31,642 nucleotides of DNA from Acidilobaceae archaeon (GCA_027057815.1 JALURD010000114.1:1-31642), one strand, 5' to 3'; shown: positions 15,034-23,785, numbered from the stretch's first letter. Notes: generated from the sequence alone by a model not told the origin. Translations and numbers: made by a program.

Positions 15034-15756
15034 TTGAAGATTTATGAGAAAGATCCCCGGATATCTAGAATAAAGCGTGAGCTCTCTGACAGGAGAGTAA
15101 TATTGGTTACCGGTGCCAAGGGAGGCGTAGGTAAGACTGTAATCTCAGCCCTCCTCGGACTCGCACTTAGTGAGAGGGGGAAGAAGGTACTCCTGGTTGA
15201 TGCTGATGTCACCGATCCAAACCTACACGTAATCATAGGTGTAGACCCTGAGAAGGTAAAGCCCGGTGAGGCTAAGGGCATTGAGCCCTTGACCCTAACG
15301 GATAGGATAGGGTACATAGGCCTGGCGCCCTACACTATGAACAGGCCAACACCCTTAAGGGGGCCTGAAGCGGTTGATGCCGTACGAGAACTCCTAGGAG
15401 CCCTAGACTATAACGGGTACGAGTACATTATTATAGACACACCACCAGGACTAGACGATGTTCTAATGGATTTAATACACCTCACCGGAGACCATGCCTT
15501 AGTGATAGTTGTCTCGACGCCTTCAAGAATGTCTCAAGACAGTACGAGAAGGTTCATGGCTCTCCTCAAAGACCTAAACGTGGAAAACGTAGTGAATGTA
15601 GTCAATGATGTTATAGGGATAGGCCGGAGCGGCAGAGATAGTTTTAACGTGCCACACGATGCTTTATTAGAAGAGGCGCTGGGGTCGATAAAGAGACTTA
15701 AGAACACGGAGGCATATAATGCTATAGTGAGGCTTGCAGAGGCTGTAGATCCTTGA
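15034..15756 (+). CDS. hypB: HypB of the archaeal Mrp/MinD ATPase type
   Basis: This 240-residue P-loop ATPase has the deviant Walker A KGGVGKT (29-35), switch I region LVDADVTDPNLH and Walker B IIIDTPPGLDD, all features of the Mrp/MinD group rather than the His-rich GTPase HypB of bacteria. In Thermococcus such a protein is the HypB that works with HypA in nickel delivery (known from the literature). Its position immediately after hypA supports the same role here. No histidine-rich nickel store is present. The last four bases overlap orf95 as TTGA. Confidence 0.88.
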   Translation: MKIYEKDPRISRIKRELSDRRVILVTGAKGGVGKTVISALLGLALSERGKKVLLVDADVTDPNLHVIIGVDPEKVKPGEAKGIEPLTLTDRIGYIGLAPYTMNRPTPLRGPEAVDAVRELLGALDYNGYEYIIIDTPPGLDDVLMDLIHLTGDHALVIVVSTPSRMSQDSTRRFMALLKDLNVENVVNVVNDVIGIGRSGRDSFNVPHDALLEEALGSIKRLKNTEAYNAIVRLAEAVDP

Positions 15757-16040
15757 GGCGCGACGTACTGGCTAAGATGCTGGGTGAACTATATAAACTA
15801 GTAAAGATCATAGAGGAACCTGTAGAGGAGGTTAAAAGGCAGGCTTTAGAGCCTGTCGAGAATGTCTATAGGGATGTACTGCTTTCTTCTCTATATAGAT
15901 TAACAAAGCCCAAAGAGCCGAGTCTAGACGAGCTTAAAGAGCGAGTTAAAGAGGCTCTCGGCGTCGACCTCGAAGAGTTCCTAGTTCAATATCGCGAGAA
16001 AGTAAAGGAGTCTTCGGAGAAGAATAGCGGGTTAGGCTAG
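15753..16040 (+). CDS. Small helical protein coupled to hypAB
   Basis: Not recognised. This 95-residue, highly charged, probably all-helical protein (LGELYKLVKIIEEPVEEVKRQALEPVENVYRD, then LDELKERVKEALGVDLEEFL) has no cysteine or histidine, so metal binding is unlikely. Its TTG start overlaps the hypB stop, which implies translational coupling and suggests a helper or regulatory partner of HypAB (inference). The end overlaps the convergent isp2 gene by nine bases. Confidence 0.7.
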   Translation: MRRDVLAKMLGELYKLVKIIEEPVEEVKRQALEPVENVYRDVLLSSLYRLTKPKEPSLDELKERVKEALGVDLEEFLVQYREKVKESSEKNSGLG

Positions 16041-17357
16041 GTGGTCCACTAGCCATTTGGCTAGATGCACCGGGTTGACGCCATCCACCCCAGAATCTCT
16101 TACAACAATTATATCGTCTAAGCAGCTGAACACGTGGCGACCCGGGCTTGTTTCGACTGCCTGTCGTGCCAGATAAGCTCCCACCCTTTTGATGTGGTCT
16201 ATTATTGTCTTTTCGAACTCGCTAACATTGGTAACTATGTCTACACCCAGCACCTCGCCCAGCTTCTCCCTAACATATGGGCAGAGTAGTGAGAGCCAGC
16301 CAGCCCCCGCGTATGGCCACATTAAGTGTTTATCATAGGGTTTAGCTGTTGCTTCAACTAGCTTTGCCCCGGCAGCCACTCCACCTCTGGTATCAATGTT
16401 GCAGCTGGGTATGTATGTTGCTCTACCCCACTTTAGGAACGGTGGAATGCCCTCCTCACTATAGTAGTCATAAATTAAGTTTGCGATGTGAACTACTTCG
16501 AGGCCTGCGGGTTTCCTAGCTTTGTAGTAAGTGAATGCAAACTTCAAGTCATTGTATGGGTAGCCTCCGTCCAGGACTATGAGGGTCCTCGCCCTCCTCG
16601 AAAGCGTGTAGGTGTAGACGAACTCTGCGACTTTCCTGGCACTCTCATAGTGCCCTAAGGTTAACGCTAATGGTGGACGTATGCCGAGAGGCCTGTCGGG
16701 TAGGGCATACTTTACACCTATCTCGTCTAGAATTGTCAGGTAGAGATCGGTGGACTCTCTGTCCACGAAGGCCGAATAGATGTCAAGGAGTATAAGGTAC
16801 TCGGCCTCACCGGGCTCCGCAGTCTTATGCTTCTCCCTTAAACTGCTAACTACTTCGTTCCATTGCTTCATTATGTGATCTGCGGGTCTTTCTATTAACA
16901 TGCTCTCAAGTCTTGCGAGAATGTTGAGAATCTGCGGCGCTAAACCAGCTCTAAAGAGGACCGAGCGAAGCATGTTAATGAGCACGCCAGAGTCTATGCC
17001 ATGCGGGCAGGTATAATAGCACCAGCCACAGTTGCTGCAATGGTATGCTAGGTCGTAGATTTTCATTACCTCCTCTCTAGTTTGAGGTAAGCTGGCGCCC
17101 ACTAATCTTCCGAGGATCTTGCCGCTGATAGTTGACGTCGCCTTATAGAGCTTCCTCATTTCATCAGCCATCTTGGCTGGGGAGTAATTCTTGTCAATGC
17201 CCATATAGAAGGGGCACGCTGTGGCGCATGCTTCACAGTCGTTACAGCCTTCAAGGAAGTGAAGTTCCGGCATACCGAGGTATTCATCGATAACTTCAAG
17301 AGTCTCGGACTCTAAAAGCCCGCCTTTTTTACCCGTTTGAAGTGCTCTGGCATTCAT
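16032..17357 (-). CDS. isp2: Isp2, HdrD-like iron-sulfur protein of the hydrogenase
   Basis: This 441-residue cytoplasm-facing electron carrier has two [4Fe-4S] motifs: C38/C41/C44/C48 (CNDCEACATACP) and C107/C110/C113/C117 (CSNCGWCYYTCP). The second part resembles HdrD/GlpC, but the paired CCG motifs of heterodisulfide reductase are absent; only scattered single cysteines remain (SCNIDTRGG, LLCPYVRE, FSCLDD). With Isp1 it is thought to carry electrons from Isp-type [NiFe] hydrogenases toward quinone or other acceptors. The ATG start overlaps the isp1 stop (ATGA). It is the last gene of the hydrogenase operon. Confidence 0.85.
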   Translation of the reverse strand: MNARALQTGKKGGLLESETLEVIDEYLGMPELHFLEGCNDCEACATACPFYMGIDKNYSPAKMADEMRKLYKATSTISGKILGRLVGASLPQTREEVMKIYDLAYHCSNCGWCYYTCPHGIDSGVLINMLRSVLFRAGLAPQILNILARLESMLIERPADHIMKQWNEVVSSLREKHKTAEPGEAEYLILLDIYSAFVDRESTDLYLTILDEIGVKYALPDRPLGIRPPLALTLGHYESARKVAEFVYTYTLSRRARTLIVLDGGYPYNDLKFAFTYYKARKPAGLEVVHIANLIYDYYSEEGIPPFLKWGRATYIPSCNIDTRGGVAAGAKLVEATAKPYDKHLMWPYAGAGWLSLLCPYVREKLGEVLGVDIVTNVSEFEKTIIDHIKRVGAYLARQAVETSPGRHVFSCLDDIIVVRDSGVDGVNPVHLAKWLVDHLA

Positions 17358-18235
17358 CTTCTCGCCCTCCTTCTCCTCCTAACGGGGACTAATCTTCCTC
17401 CTTCGAGTGCTGCACCCCTCATCCACGTACGATCCACCCACTCGACGAACTTACCGAAAAACATGCCAAAGACGAAGTGCCAGTACTTGGTGAAGGGTAT
17501 CAGAGCCAAGAAGAGGCCTGCGAGGGTGATGTGCGCACCTAATATTATCCTGTAGGAGACGACGCTCGTTGATGAGAGGAAATATTCGTGGTGTGCCGCT
17601 AAGACTCCAGTTACTAGTATGAGTGCCAAGTGGATGAGCATGATCAGGTCGCTGGGCCTATGTCCGTGGCGAATGAGGCCGTACGTCTTTTCTCCAATCT
17701 TTATACCAATCGCGGCTAGGGCTATTGCCGCTAAGACATCACCATTAAGAATTATGGTGAGTGGACCCCACAGTGAGTGCTGCTGGCCCGACGTGGCTGT
17801 AGCAGAGAGTTCTTCAAGTACAGGCATGGAGCCCGTAGCTGGTGAGAGGGGAATAGAGAGTGGCCATAGGATCCTGTAGGGTGGGAAGTAGTATGCGTAA
17901 AACGCTACATGCTGGCCCAGTAGGAATATTAGAGGTATCAGTCCCACCATGTGAACAGCGGCAAGGCCTATTATAATGTTCTTCCTATTCTTGAATATGG
18001 CGTAGAGTGGTGGGTAGATATATACGTTTATAGCCCCGAGAATGAGGTTGACTATCCCTGTTCTCTCCCTGCTTGCTACCCACTTCTTTCTTCTAAGCGC
18101 TAAGATTAGGCGAGACACTTTATAGGTGAATCCCATGACGAATACGACTATCGCCGCAGGGAATATGACGTATATCGAGAGGCTATAAAGGTCTCCGGGA
18201 TTAGTGTTGAATGGAGGGGAGATAGACAGGGTCAA
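17354..18235 (-). CDS. isp1: Isp1, NarI-like cytochrome b of the hydrogenase
   Basis: This 293-residue integral membrane protein has about six spans and is related to the NarI gamma-subunit family. It should hold heme b through membrane histidines (candidates in VHMVGL, LIHLAL, AHHEYF, AHITLA, YWHFVFG) and pass electrons from the hydrogenase small subunit to the quinone pool. An extracytoplasmic loop lies near 115-155. The C-terminus is very basic and cytoplasmic. The start is TTG at 18235 behind GGGGGGTGAG. Gene order small-large-Isp1-Isp2 differs from the bacterial S-Isp1-Isp2-L order. Confidence 0.85.
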   Translation of the reverse strand: MTLSISPPFNTNPGDLYSLSIYVIFPAAIVVFVMGFTYKVSRLILALRRKKWVASRERTGIVNLILGAINVYIYPPLYAIFKNRKNIIIGLAAVHMVGLIPLIFLLGQHVAFYAYYFPPYRILWPLSIPLSPATGSMPVLEELSATATSGQQHSLWGPLTIILNGDVLAAIALAAIGIKIGEKTYGLIRHGHRPSDLIMLIHLALILVTGVLAAHHEYFLSSTSVVSYRIILGAHITLAGLFLALIPFTKYWHFVFGMFFGKFVEWVDRTWMRGAALEGGRLVPVRRRRRARR

Positions 18236-18246
18236 AGCTCACCCCC

Positions 18247-20079
18247 CTACACAGTGCATGCAGGCGTTATGAGCCTCCGTATCAGTCTGACTTTCCTCCC
18301 TTTGCTGAGCACTGTTGAGTGCACGGCACACGCGAGGCACGGGTCGAAGCTTCTTATGGCTCTCACGAAGTCTAGACCCGTCCACTGCTCTGGCGGCGTC
18401 TCCTCCGTGACGACCGTGTTAGCGGCGGCTAGCTCGAAGGGGCTCATCCCGTACTTGTCTGAGGGGCTTACATTGCTCGTCGTGGGAGCCTGTATCTGGA
18501 GATTGAGTATCTTGCCACCTTTCTGTACCATCCAGTGCCTTACTGCTCCTCTAGGCGCTTCTACGCTCCCGAAGCCTCTTGTTATCCTCTCCGGCGGCTT
18601 CCACGGGTTACTTGTCTCGATCCTACCCTGCTTTGCTAGGTACAATGCATTCTCTAGGTTCATCCATGCAGCCGCTATGTCTATGAGGAGATTGAATGCC
18701 CTGGCATATAGCCTCTTAGTAGTCGAACTATAATCTGGTACCACCCACTCGAAATCCATCGGCTCAGTCACAGCTGGAGGTAGATCCTCGGCGCCACCGG
18801 ATCGTGGCAGTGTAACCTTTAGCTTGCCGCCGCCTCCGAAAGGCCCTCCAACGAGGGCTGTCACTTTTAGTCTTATGATTGGGCCAACCTCGAAGGGTAT
18901 GATCTTGCCGTTCTTCCAAACTAGCCTGACCGTGGTGGCCCAACTATACTTCGACGCCCAGTCCTTGGCGCTACGTTTGGGCACAGTGATCTTATTCCAC
19001 GGGTGGTAGACTGGGTCTACGTGGCCCCAGAGTAGCTTGTTACCTATTGGGTCTTCCTCACTGTAAAACTCGAGCTTGCGCACCTTGTCGCCCCATTCCT
19101 CGTAGAAGCTTTTCTCCACGTGCTCCATATGGCTGGCGCTGATCTCCGTGTATTTTGTGCTGACGAGTTCACCGTCTATTATTATGCCTGGCTTAACTAG
19201 CCTGCTGGCAGCGACTTCATCCATCATAGCGTAGAAGTCCTCGGGTTCGGCGTATCCTATGCTGCCCAGTACGGCCGGGTCGTCGAAGAGGCCTGTTGAG
19301 ACGCCTGTTATCCTGTCATAGGTCTTGCCTTGCTCTCCATATCCTATGTTCTCGTAGAACGTTAGAAGGTCGTGCCAGACATAGAAGTTGAACTTAGCCC
19401 ATGCGGTAAGTTTAGTTAACCTGAAAGCGTAGCCCATCAGTAGATATTCTGCGTTTGTTAGGTCTGTTGATATTCCGCCTGGTATTAGGGTTGAGGGGTG
19501 GCTGTGCCTGCCGTATATGAGGACCCCCGCCTCCCTGGCGATTCTCTGGTATTTGAGTGCTAGCTTCCACATGACCCCGTTAATTGGGTTGAGTGCTTTC
19601 ATTATGTCGGCTATAGTCGTGAAGCCATGCACATCCCTATGCTCGGCCAGAGTCCTCTCAGCCTCCCGCCAAACACTAGGAGTAAGCTTAGACACAACAA
19701 CCTCGCTGAAATCAGGGCCCTCAAGCATGTTGAGTATGATACTATGGTCGTAGATGTGGTCTGTCGCTGCGAAAGCAAGATTTCTTAAAGCCACGCCCAT
19801 GGGTTGCGGTGCCACGCCATACACTATGTCTGCGGCAACTACGTCAGCATTAGCGTGGCTTGCCCCGCAGACACCGCAAATACGGCTTGTGATGTGCACA
19901 GCGTCCTCTGGTGGCCTGCCGAGAGTAAAGACCTCAAATCCCCTAAACATCGTGACGAAGCTCCTGACTTCATCCTTTACAGGCTTCCTGGCGTCCGCGT
20001 CGATGACTAATCTTAAGCCGAGATGACCCTCAATACGGGTTATGGGGTCAATAATCATCTCCTTAAGGCGCAGTGGCAC
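18247..20079 (-). CDS. [NiFe] hydrogenase large (catalytic) subunit
   Basis: This 610-residue subunit carries the NiFe active site. The N-terminal nickel motif is R66-I-C68-G-V-C71 and the C-terminal one is D579-P-C581-L-A-C584-A-V-H587. A tail of 23 residues (588-610, ending PACTV) follows H587 and should be removed by the maturation protease after nickel insertion. It is longer than the roughly 15-residue tail of E. coli enzymes and has its own cysteine. The start is GTG behind GGGGTGAT, 16 bases after the small subunit. No signal peptide is present: it is exported with the small subunit. Family details suggest the Isp-linked/crenarchaeal group 1 uptake enzymes (inference). Confidence 0.97.
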   Translation of the reverse strand: MPLRLKEMIIDPITRIEGHLGLRLVIDADARKPVKDEVRSFVTMFRGFEVFTLGRPPEDAVHITSRICGVCGASHANADVVAADIVYGVAPQPMGVALRNLAFAATDHIYDHSIILNMLEGPDFSEVVVSKLTPSVWREAERTLAEHRDVHGFTTIADIMKALNPINGVMWKLALKYQRIAREAGVLIYGRHSHPSTLIPGGISTDLTNAEYLLMGYAFRLTKLTAWAKFNFYVWHDLLTFYENIGYGEQGKTYDRITGVSTGLFDDPAVLGSIGYAEPEDFYAMMDEVAASRLVKPGIIIDGELVSTKYTEISASHMEHVEKSFYEEWGDKVRKLEFYSEEDPIGNKLLWGHVDPVYHPWNKITVPKRSAKDWASKYSWATTVRLVWKNGKIIPFEVGPIIRLKVTALVGGPFGGGGKLKVTLPRSGGAEDLPPAVTEPMDFEWVVPDYSSTTKRLYARAFNLLIDIAAAWMNLENALYLAKQGRIETSNPWKPPERITRGFGSVEAPRGAVRHWMVQKGGKILNLQIQAPTTSNVSPSDKYGMSPFELAAANTVVTEETPPEQWTGLDFVRAIRSFDPCLACAVHSTVLSKGRKVRLIRRLITPACTV

Positions 20080-20095
20080 GTATAATCACCCCTAT

Positions 20096-21373
20096 TTACT
20101 TCTCCCCTTCACTTCCACCCTTGGTTCTCCTGCGCTTGAGGAAGCGGTCAGCTGCAGCTGCCAAAGCTGCTCCTGCAATTGCTGCTACGCCCAGATCAAC
20201 GGTTAGAGCCTTCGTCGAGATCCTTTGCACAGCATTCAACGGCTTATAGAAGCCTTCAAAGGAGTCGGTGAACCCTGGCATGGTGCAGCCTATGCAGACT
20301 CCGCCCGTCCTCGTCGGCCCGCCGACACCGTTAACCCATCCAACCTTATTCCACGGGCAATTGCTTACAGGCCCCTTGCAGCCAACAGCAAATAGGCACT
20401 TGTAATCAGACTCGCCAGGGTATTCTCTGAAGTCTCCTGCAGCATATGAACCTGCCCTAGGGCACTGCTCGTGCACTGTGGGGCCGTAGATAAACTTAGG
20501 CCTCCAATACTCGTCAAGCTCTGGGAGTGGAAGCACGCCTTTGACCCATAATACGAGGTTGGCGAGGACTCTCAGCTGGGCGTTGCCGTTGGCAGGGCAT
20601 CCGGGCACAGCGACAGCGGGCCTGCAATTAGCCTCTCCTGGCCTGGCGGGCGTACATTTTCCGTAAACGAAGTTCCTGAATGGCGCTGCCTCTTCAAGTA
20701 AATCAACTAGGCCCTTGAACCCCCTAACCTTGTCTGGGAAGAAGCCTACTCCACCGGTAGGGCTAGGGCTGAAACCCATTTTCTTATAGTACTCGTGGTC
20801 GTTGAAGCCAGGTGGGGCTTCCAATACCTTATTAGCTACAACACCGCCGTAGCTTGCGCAATTCCCTACTGTTACAACTGCCGCGGCTCTAGGTAGAAGC
20901 CTCCTAAGCCACTCCATACACGTAACTTCCTTGCCGTTCTCTTCTCCTATGAAACATAAGAGGTCACTATGTGGAGGGCCGCCTGCCTTAGTATCAGGTG
21001 GGACGCTTCCCTCAAGCACCAATACGAATGGATCCAGTTTACCTGCTGCAGCTTTACGAAGTATGTTGAGAGCACTCTCGCCCCACTCAGGCATTACTGT
21101 TTCGTGGAAGAGGAGTTTAACAGTCCCTGGCCCAGCCAGGCTGGATGCACCACCTAGAATATCAAGGATGTCTGGGTCAGCAGCTTGAATCAGCGCAGTT
21201 GTATTACCTGCACAGTCTTGGGCCTCGAACCATACAATGTTAATTTCTCCCGACTTGACTGTTTCAGCCATGGCTCTAATAGCTTCCCTCCAGTCCACTG
21301 ATAGAAGGGCGGCAGTAGATCCTGCAAGTTTCAGGAAGTCTCTCCTTGACACTTTAACGTTGTTAAGGACCAT
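20096..21373 (-). CDS. [NiFe] hydrogenase small subunit, Tat-exported
   Basis: This 425-residue electron-transfer subunit has a twin-arginine signal SRRDFLK (9-15) and a C-terminal membrane anchor (about 392-410) with a basic end, so it faces outward. Distal cluster ligands H301 and C304 (VHEQCPR), C326 and C332, and medial ligands C339, C360 and C363 (GVCIGC) are present. Of the proximal ligands, C54, C172 (GNCASYGG) and C259 (VPGCPAN) are present, but the usual fourth cysteine is N57 in QDCAGNT. G56 and G177 show it is not the six-cysteine oxygen-tolerant type. Extra cysteines C140 and C152 might compensate. The start is ATG with GGGTGAG upstream. Confidence 0.95.
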   Translation of the reverse strand: MVLNNVKVSRRDFLKLAGSTAALLSVDWREAIRAMAETVKSGEINIVWFEAQDCAGNTTALIQAADPDILDILGGASSLAGPGTVKLLFHETVMPEWGESALNILRKAAAGKLDPFVLVLEGSVPPDTKAGGPPHSDLLCFIGEENGKEVTCMEWLRRLLPRAAAVVTVGNCASYGGVVANKVLEAPPGFNDHEYYKKMGFSPSPTGGVGFFPDKVRGFKGLVDLLEEAAPFRNFVYGKCTPARPGEANCRPAVAVPGCPANGNAQLRVLANLVLWVKGVLPLPELDEYWRPKFIYGPTVHEQCPRAGSYAAGDFREYPGESDYKCLFAVGCKGPVSNCPWNKVGWVNGVGGPTRTGGVCIGCTMPGFTDSFEGFYKPLNAVQRISTKALTVDLGVAAIAGAALAAAADRFLKRRRTKGGSEGEK

Positions 21374-21414
21374 GGGAAGGATCTCACCCTTTGAATGCGT
21401 CTAATGAAGAAAAA

Positions 21415-21424
21415 GTATTTATAG
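21415..21424 (-). promoter_or_regulatory. TATA box of the hydrogenase operon
   Basis: Minus-strand CTATAAATAC lies 42-51 bases before the small-subunit ATG at 21373. A transcript start near 21393 would leave a leader of about 20 bases containing GGGTGAG. It governs the four structural genes. Confidence 0.65.
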
Positions 21425-21537
21425 TTATCCATTGCAGATATACTGTGTTTTCATATATAATATAATTTTCACTTAATTCCGTTGTCACGTTTCTACATAT
21501 ATCGATATAACCTAAGGAGATTGAGAAAAGAAGTATA

Positions 21538-21558
21538 AGTCAATTGACTAATATAAAC
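21538..21558 (+). promoter_or_regulatory. Palindromic operator and TATA box of the maturation protease gene
   Basis: A perfect 12-base palindrome, AGTCAATTGACT (21538-21549), directly precedes the TATA-like AATATAAAC (about 21550-21558). A transcript start near 21580 and the ATG at 21597 fit. A regulator bound to the palindrome would block or assist TBP/TFB binding (inference). It resembles a sequence upstream of narG. Confidence 0.5.
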
Positions 21559-21596
21559 TGTAGTGTTGTAGCTCCTGGCTGTTGTGGGTGTGCGTA

Positions 21597-22106
21597 ATGG
21601 GCAAGCCATTAATTCTCGGCGTGGGAAACACCATGTATGGTGATGATGGGGTCGGCTATTGTGTAGCTAGAGCTATGAGGGCATGTTTCCCGCCCACTCT
21701 CGAAGTGGACGTGGAGCCGCGGCAAACTGTTAGTTTGGGCGACTCGGCCCTCCTTCTGGATCGAAGGGTCGCGGTTATCATTGATGCGGGTGTTGACATT
21801 GATTATATTGGGGTTTACGAAGTAGGCGATAGTGATGAGTTACCTATACGTTTGGAGGATAGTCATAGCGTTGACCCCATTAAACTAGTTGAGGTGGCCA
21901 GTGCAGCTGGCTTCAGGGGAAAAGTATTCTTAGTCCTTATACCTGTCAGGGATACGGAGTTCGGAAAAGGGTTAAGCAGGTATGCCTTGAAGAATGCGGT
22001 CAAGGCTGCTGTTATAGTCTGTAATTTACTGGAAATCAATGTATGCCCCATTGAGTGTATCGAGGAAAGAATGAGAGATTGCCTTGGCGAGCCGCTTATT
22101 GACTAG
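21597..22106 (+). CDS. Hydrogenase large-subunit maturation protease (M52 family)
   Basis: This 169-residue endopeptidase is expected to cut the C-terminal tail of the large subunit after nickel insertion. The N-terminal motif GVGNTMYGDDGVG and the metal ligands D16, D63 (IIDAGVD) and H90 (EDSHSVDP) match HybD/HycI proteases. I chose the ATG at 21597, with GGGTG at 21586-21590; an in-frame TTG at 21582 would add five residues and lies at the predicted transcript start. The C-terminal 40 residues (VCNLLEINVCPIECIEE) are cysteine-rich beyond the usual end. It is convergent with hypE, sharing four bases. Confidence 0.92.
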   Translation: MGKPLILGVGNTMYGDDGVGYCVARAMRACFPPTLEVDVEPRQTVSLGDSALLLDRRVAVIIDAGVDIDYIGVYEVGDSDELPIRLEDSHSVDPIKLVEVASAAGFRGKVFLVLIPVRDTEFGKGLSRYALKNAVKAAVIVCNLLEINVCPIECIEERMRDCLGEPLID

Positions 22107-23173
22107 CAGATTCTGGGCACTATCTCTCCGCTAGGTGGTTCGATAAGCCTGAAGCCACCTACGATGGTGCGTGATATGACTATTCCTTTATGTCTAGGAT
22201 CTCTGGGCATCTTAGCCTCGCCGATTATCTTTGCATTCTCATAGCCTTTTTTAATCATGAAATCGAGGACTTCTCCAGCTACATCTTTGTCTACGGCTAG
22301 GACTGCGACGCCCTCGCTTGCAAGCGATAATGGGTCGATGCCTAACACCTCTGAGTACTTCCTAACTTCTTCCCTTACCGGGACTTGGGTTTCATCTATT
22401 GCTATGACTACGCCATTCTTCGACGCCCAATCGTTGAGAAGCATAGCTAGACCTCCTCGCGTCGGATCACCGGCAGCGTGAATGTAATCTCCATATTTTT
22501 CTATTAATGGTATCATGAGGTCGGTCAGCGGCTTTACATCACTTTTAACTTCAAGGTTGAGGCCGAAAGCCTTTCTAGCGGATAGAATCGCTGCTCCATG
22601 ATCTCCAAGATATCCACTAACTATGATTTTATCGCCGTCCTTGATGTTATTGTCGCGAATGGGTTTAAGGATAACGCCAATCCCGGCTGTTGTTATAATC
22701 ATCTTGTCCACGTTACCCTTAGGTACTACCTTGAAATCGCCCCCAATAATCGCCACACCGTTCAACGCGAAGGTCTTGATCATACTGTCAAGGATCCTAG
22801 CTAGCGTCTCGGTCTCAAGCCCTTCTTCTGCAACGACCGCGTCAAGCGCCGCTATTGGCTTAGCACCCGCCATGAGTAGGTCATTTATTGTACCGCTTGC
22901 AGCGAGCACTCCAAGGTCTCCTCCAGGAAATATTATAGGATCTACAGTGTAGGAGTCTATGGTAACAGCTATGGTCTTGCCGCCAACGGGTATAGTTGCT
23001 GAGTCGTCGAGGAGGTCTAGGCCTGAACCGCCTTCCACTTTCCATAGTTCTTTCGGCACGAGTGCCTTAACAAGCTTCTCTATCACGTCAGAGGTTTCCC
23101 TACCCCCACCGCCATGGGCTAGAAGGATCCTTGGAGTAAGGAGTCTTCTCGCGGCTATTCTCCACTTCTCCAT
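22103..23173 (-). CDS. hypE: HypE, dehydratase forming the cyanide ligand
   Basis: This 356-residue PurM-like ATP-dependent enzyme dehydrates the thiocarbamate on its C-terminal cysteine to thiocyanate and donates CN to iron on HypCD. The terminal PRIC motif (C356) is intact. AHGGGGRETSDVI, DDSATIPVGG and AAGDPTRGG are the family's ATP- and phosphate-binding signatures. It stands outside the two hyp operons, with its own A/T-rich promoter near 23207-23222 (minus). No clear ribosome site precedes the ATG. Confidence 0.97.
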   Translation of the reverse strand: MEKWRIAARRLLTPRILLAHGGGGRETSDVIEKLVKALVPKELWKVEGGSGLDLLDDSATIPVGGKTIAVTIDSYTVDPIIFPGGDLGVLAASGTINDLLMAGAKPIAALDAVVAEEGLETETLARILDSMIKTFALNGVAIIGGDFKVVPKGNVDKMIITTAGIGVILKPIRDNNIKDGDKIIVSGYLGDHGAAILSARKAFGLNLEVKSDVKPLTDLMIPLIEKYGDYIHAAGDPTRGGLAMLLNDWASKNGVVIAIDETQVPVREEVRKYSEVLGIDPLSLASEGVAVLAVDKDVAGEVLDFMIKKGYENAKIIGEAKMPRDPRHKGIVISRTIVGGFRLIEPPSGEIVPRIC

Positions 23174-23242
23174 TAGGAGCCAACCCGGAAACAGATTATG
23201 CGGCTCAGTGATTTTTTATTTTTAGCTAATATGGCGTGGGAC

Positions 23243-23785
23243 TCAAGTTTTCTCTACCTTGAATTCAACTACTTTGTTAATAGCTAACTCTAGAGCCCTA
23301 GCCAAGGGGGCGTATTCCGGCCTATTCTTCTCGATACACGCCTTAAGCTTCGCGAGCCACGGCTGAATATATTTCCTCGCGAAGCGTGCCGCAGCCTGTG
23401 GGTCTTGGTCTATTATTGATGAGAGGAATTCGAGCATCACAGGTAGGAAGTCAGGTAATTCTTTGCTGACTGGTATATCGAAGCCTTTAGACTTATATCT
23501 CGCCTTTATTTCGAGGAGGTATGATCCTACTTCGCTTTGTTTGTCTTTGAGTGTATAGTAGTGAGCGTAGAGGGCGCATTTCACAGGCATCTCGAATACG
23601 GAGACGTAGAGTTCATCAGCTTTATCTAGGTCAAGTTTTTTCAGGAACGCATATATGAGACCGGCTATCTCCTCGTCTTCGCTTGATAGTAGATCTCTAA
23701 GATTCTCGGCTTGTCCTGCAAGTTCACGAAGCTCATGTCCTGGATAGCTGAATAGTAGTGAAAGAGTTTTGAGCGTGTACTTCAT
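23243..23785 (-). CDS. narJ: NarJ, nitrate reductase assembly chaperone
   Basis: This 180-residue all-helical TorD/NarJ-family chaperone binds the apo-NarG Tat signal and aids molybdenum cofactor insertion before export. Typical segments are LFSYPGHELRE near the start, YVSVFEMPVKCALYAHYYTL, the RYKSKGFDIP turn and ELPDFLPVMLEFLS. Its ATG overlaps the stop of the upstream membrane-protein gene (ATGA). It is the last gene of the nar cluster. Confidence 0.9.
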   Translation of the reverse strand: MKYTLKTLSLLFSYPGHELRELAGQAENLRDLLSSEDEEIAGLIYAFLKKLDLDKADELYVSVFEMPVKCALYAHYYTLKDKQSEVGSYLLEIKARYKSKGFDIPVSKELPDFLPVMLEFLSSIIDQDPQAAARFARKYIQPWLAKLKACIEKNRPEYAPLARALELAINKVVEFKVEKT

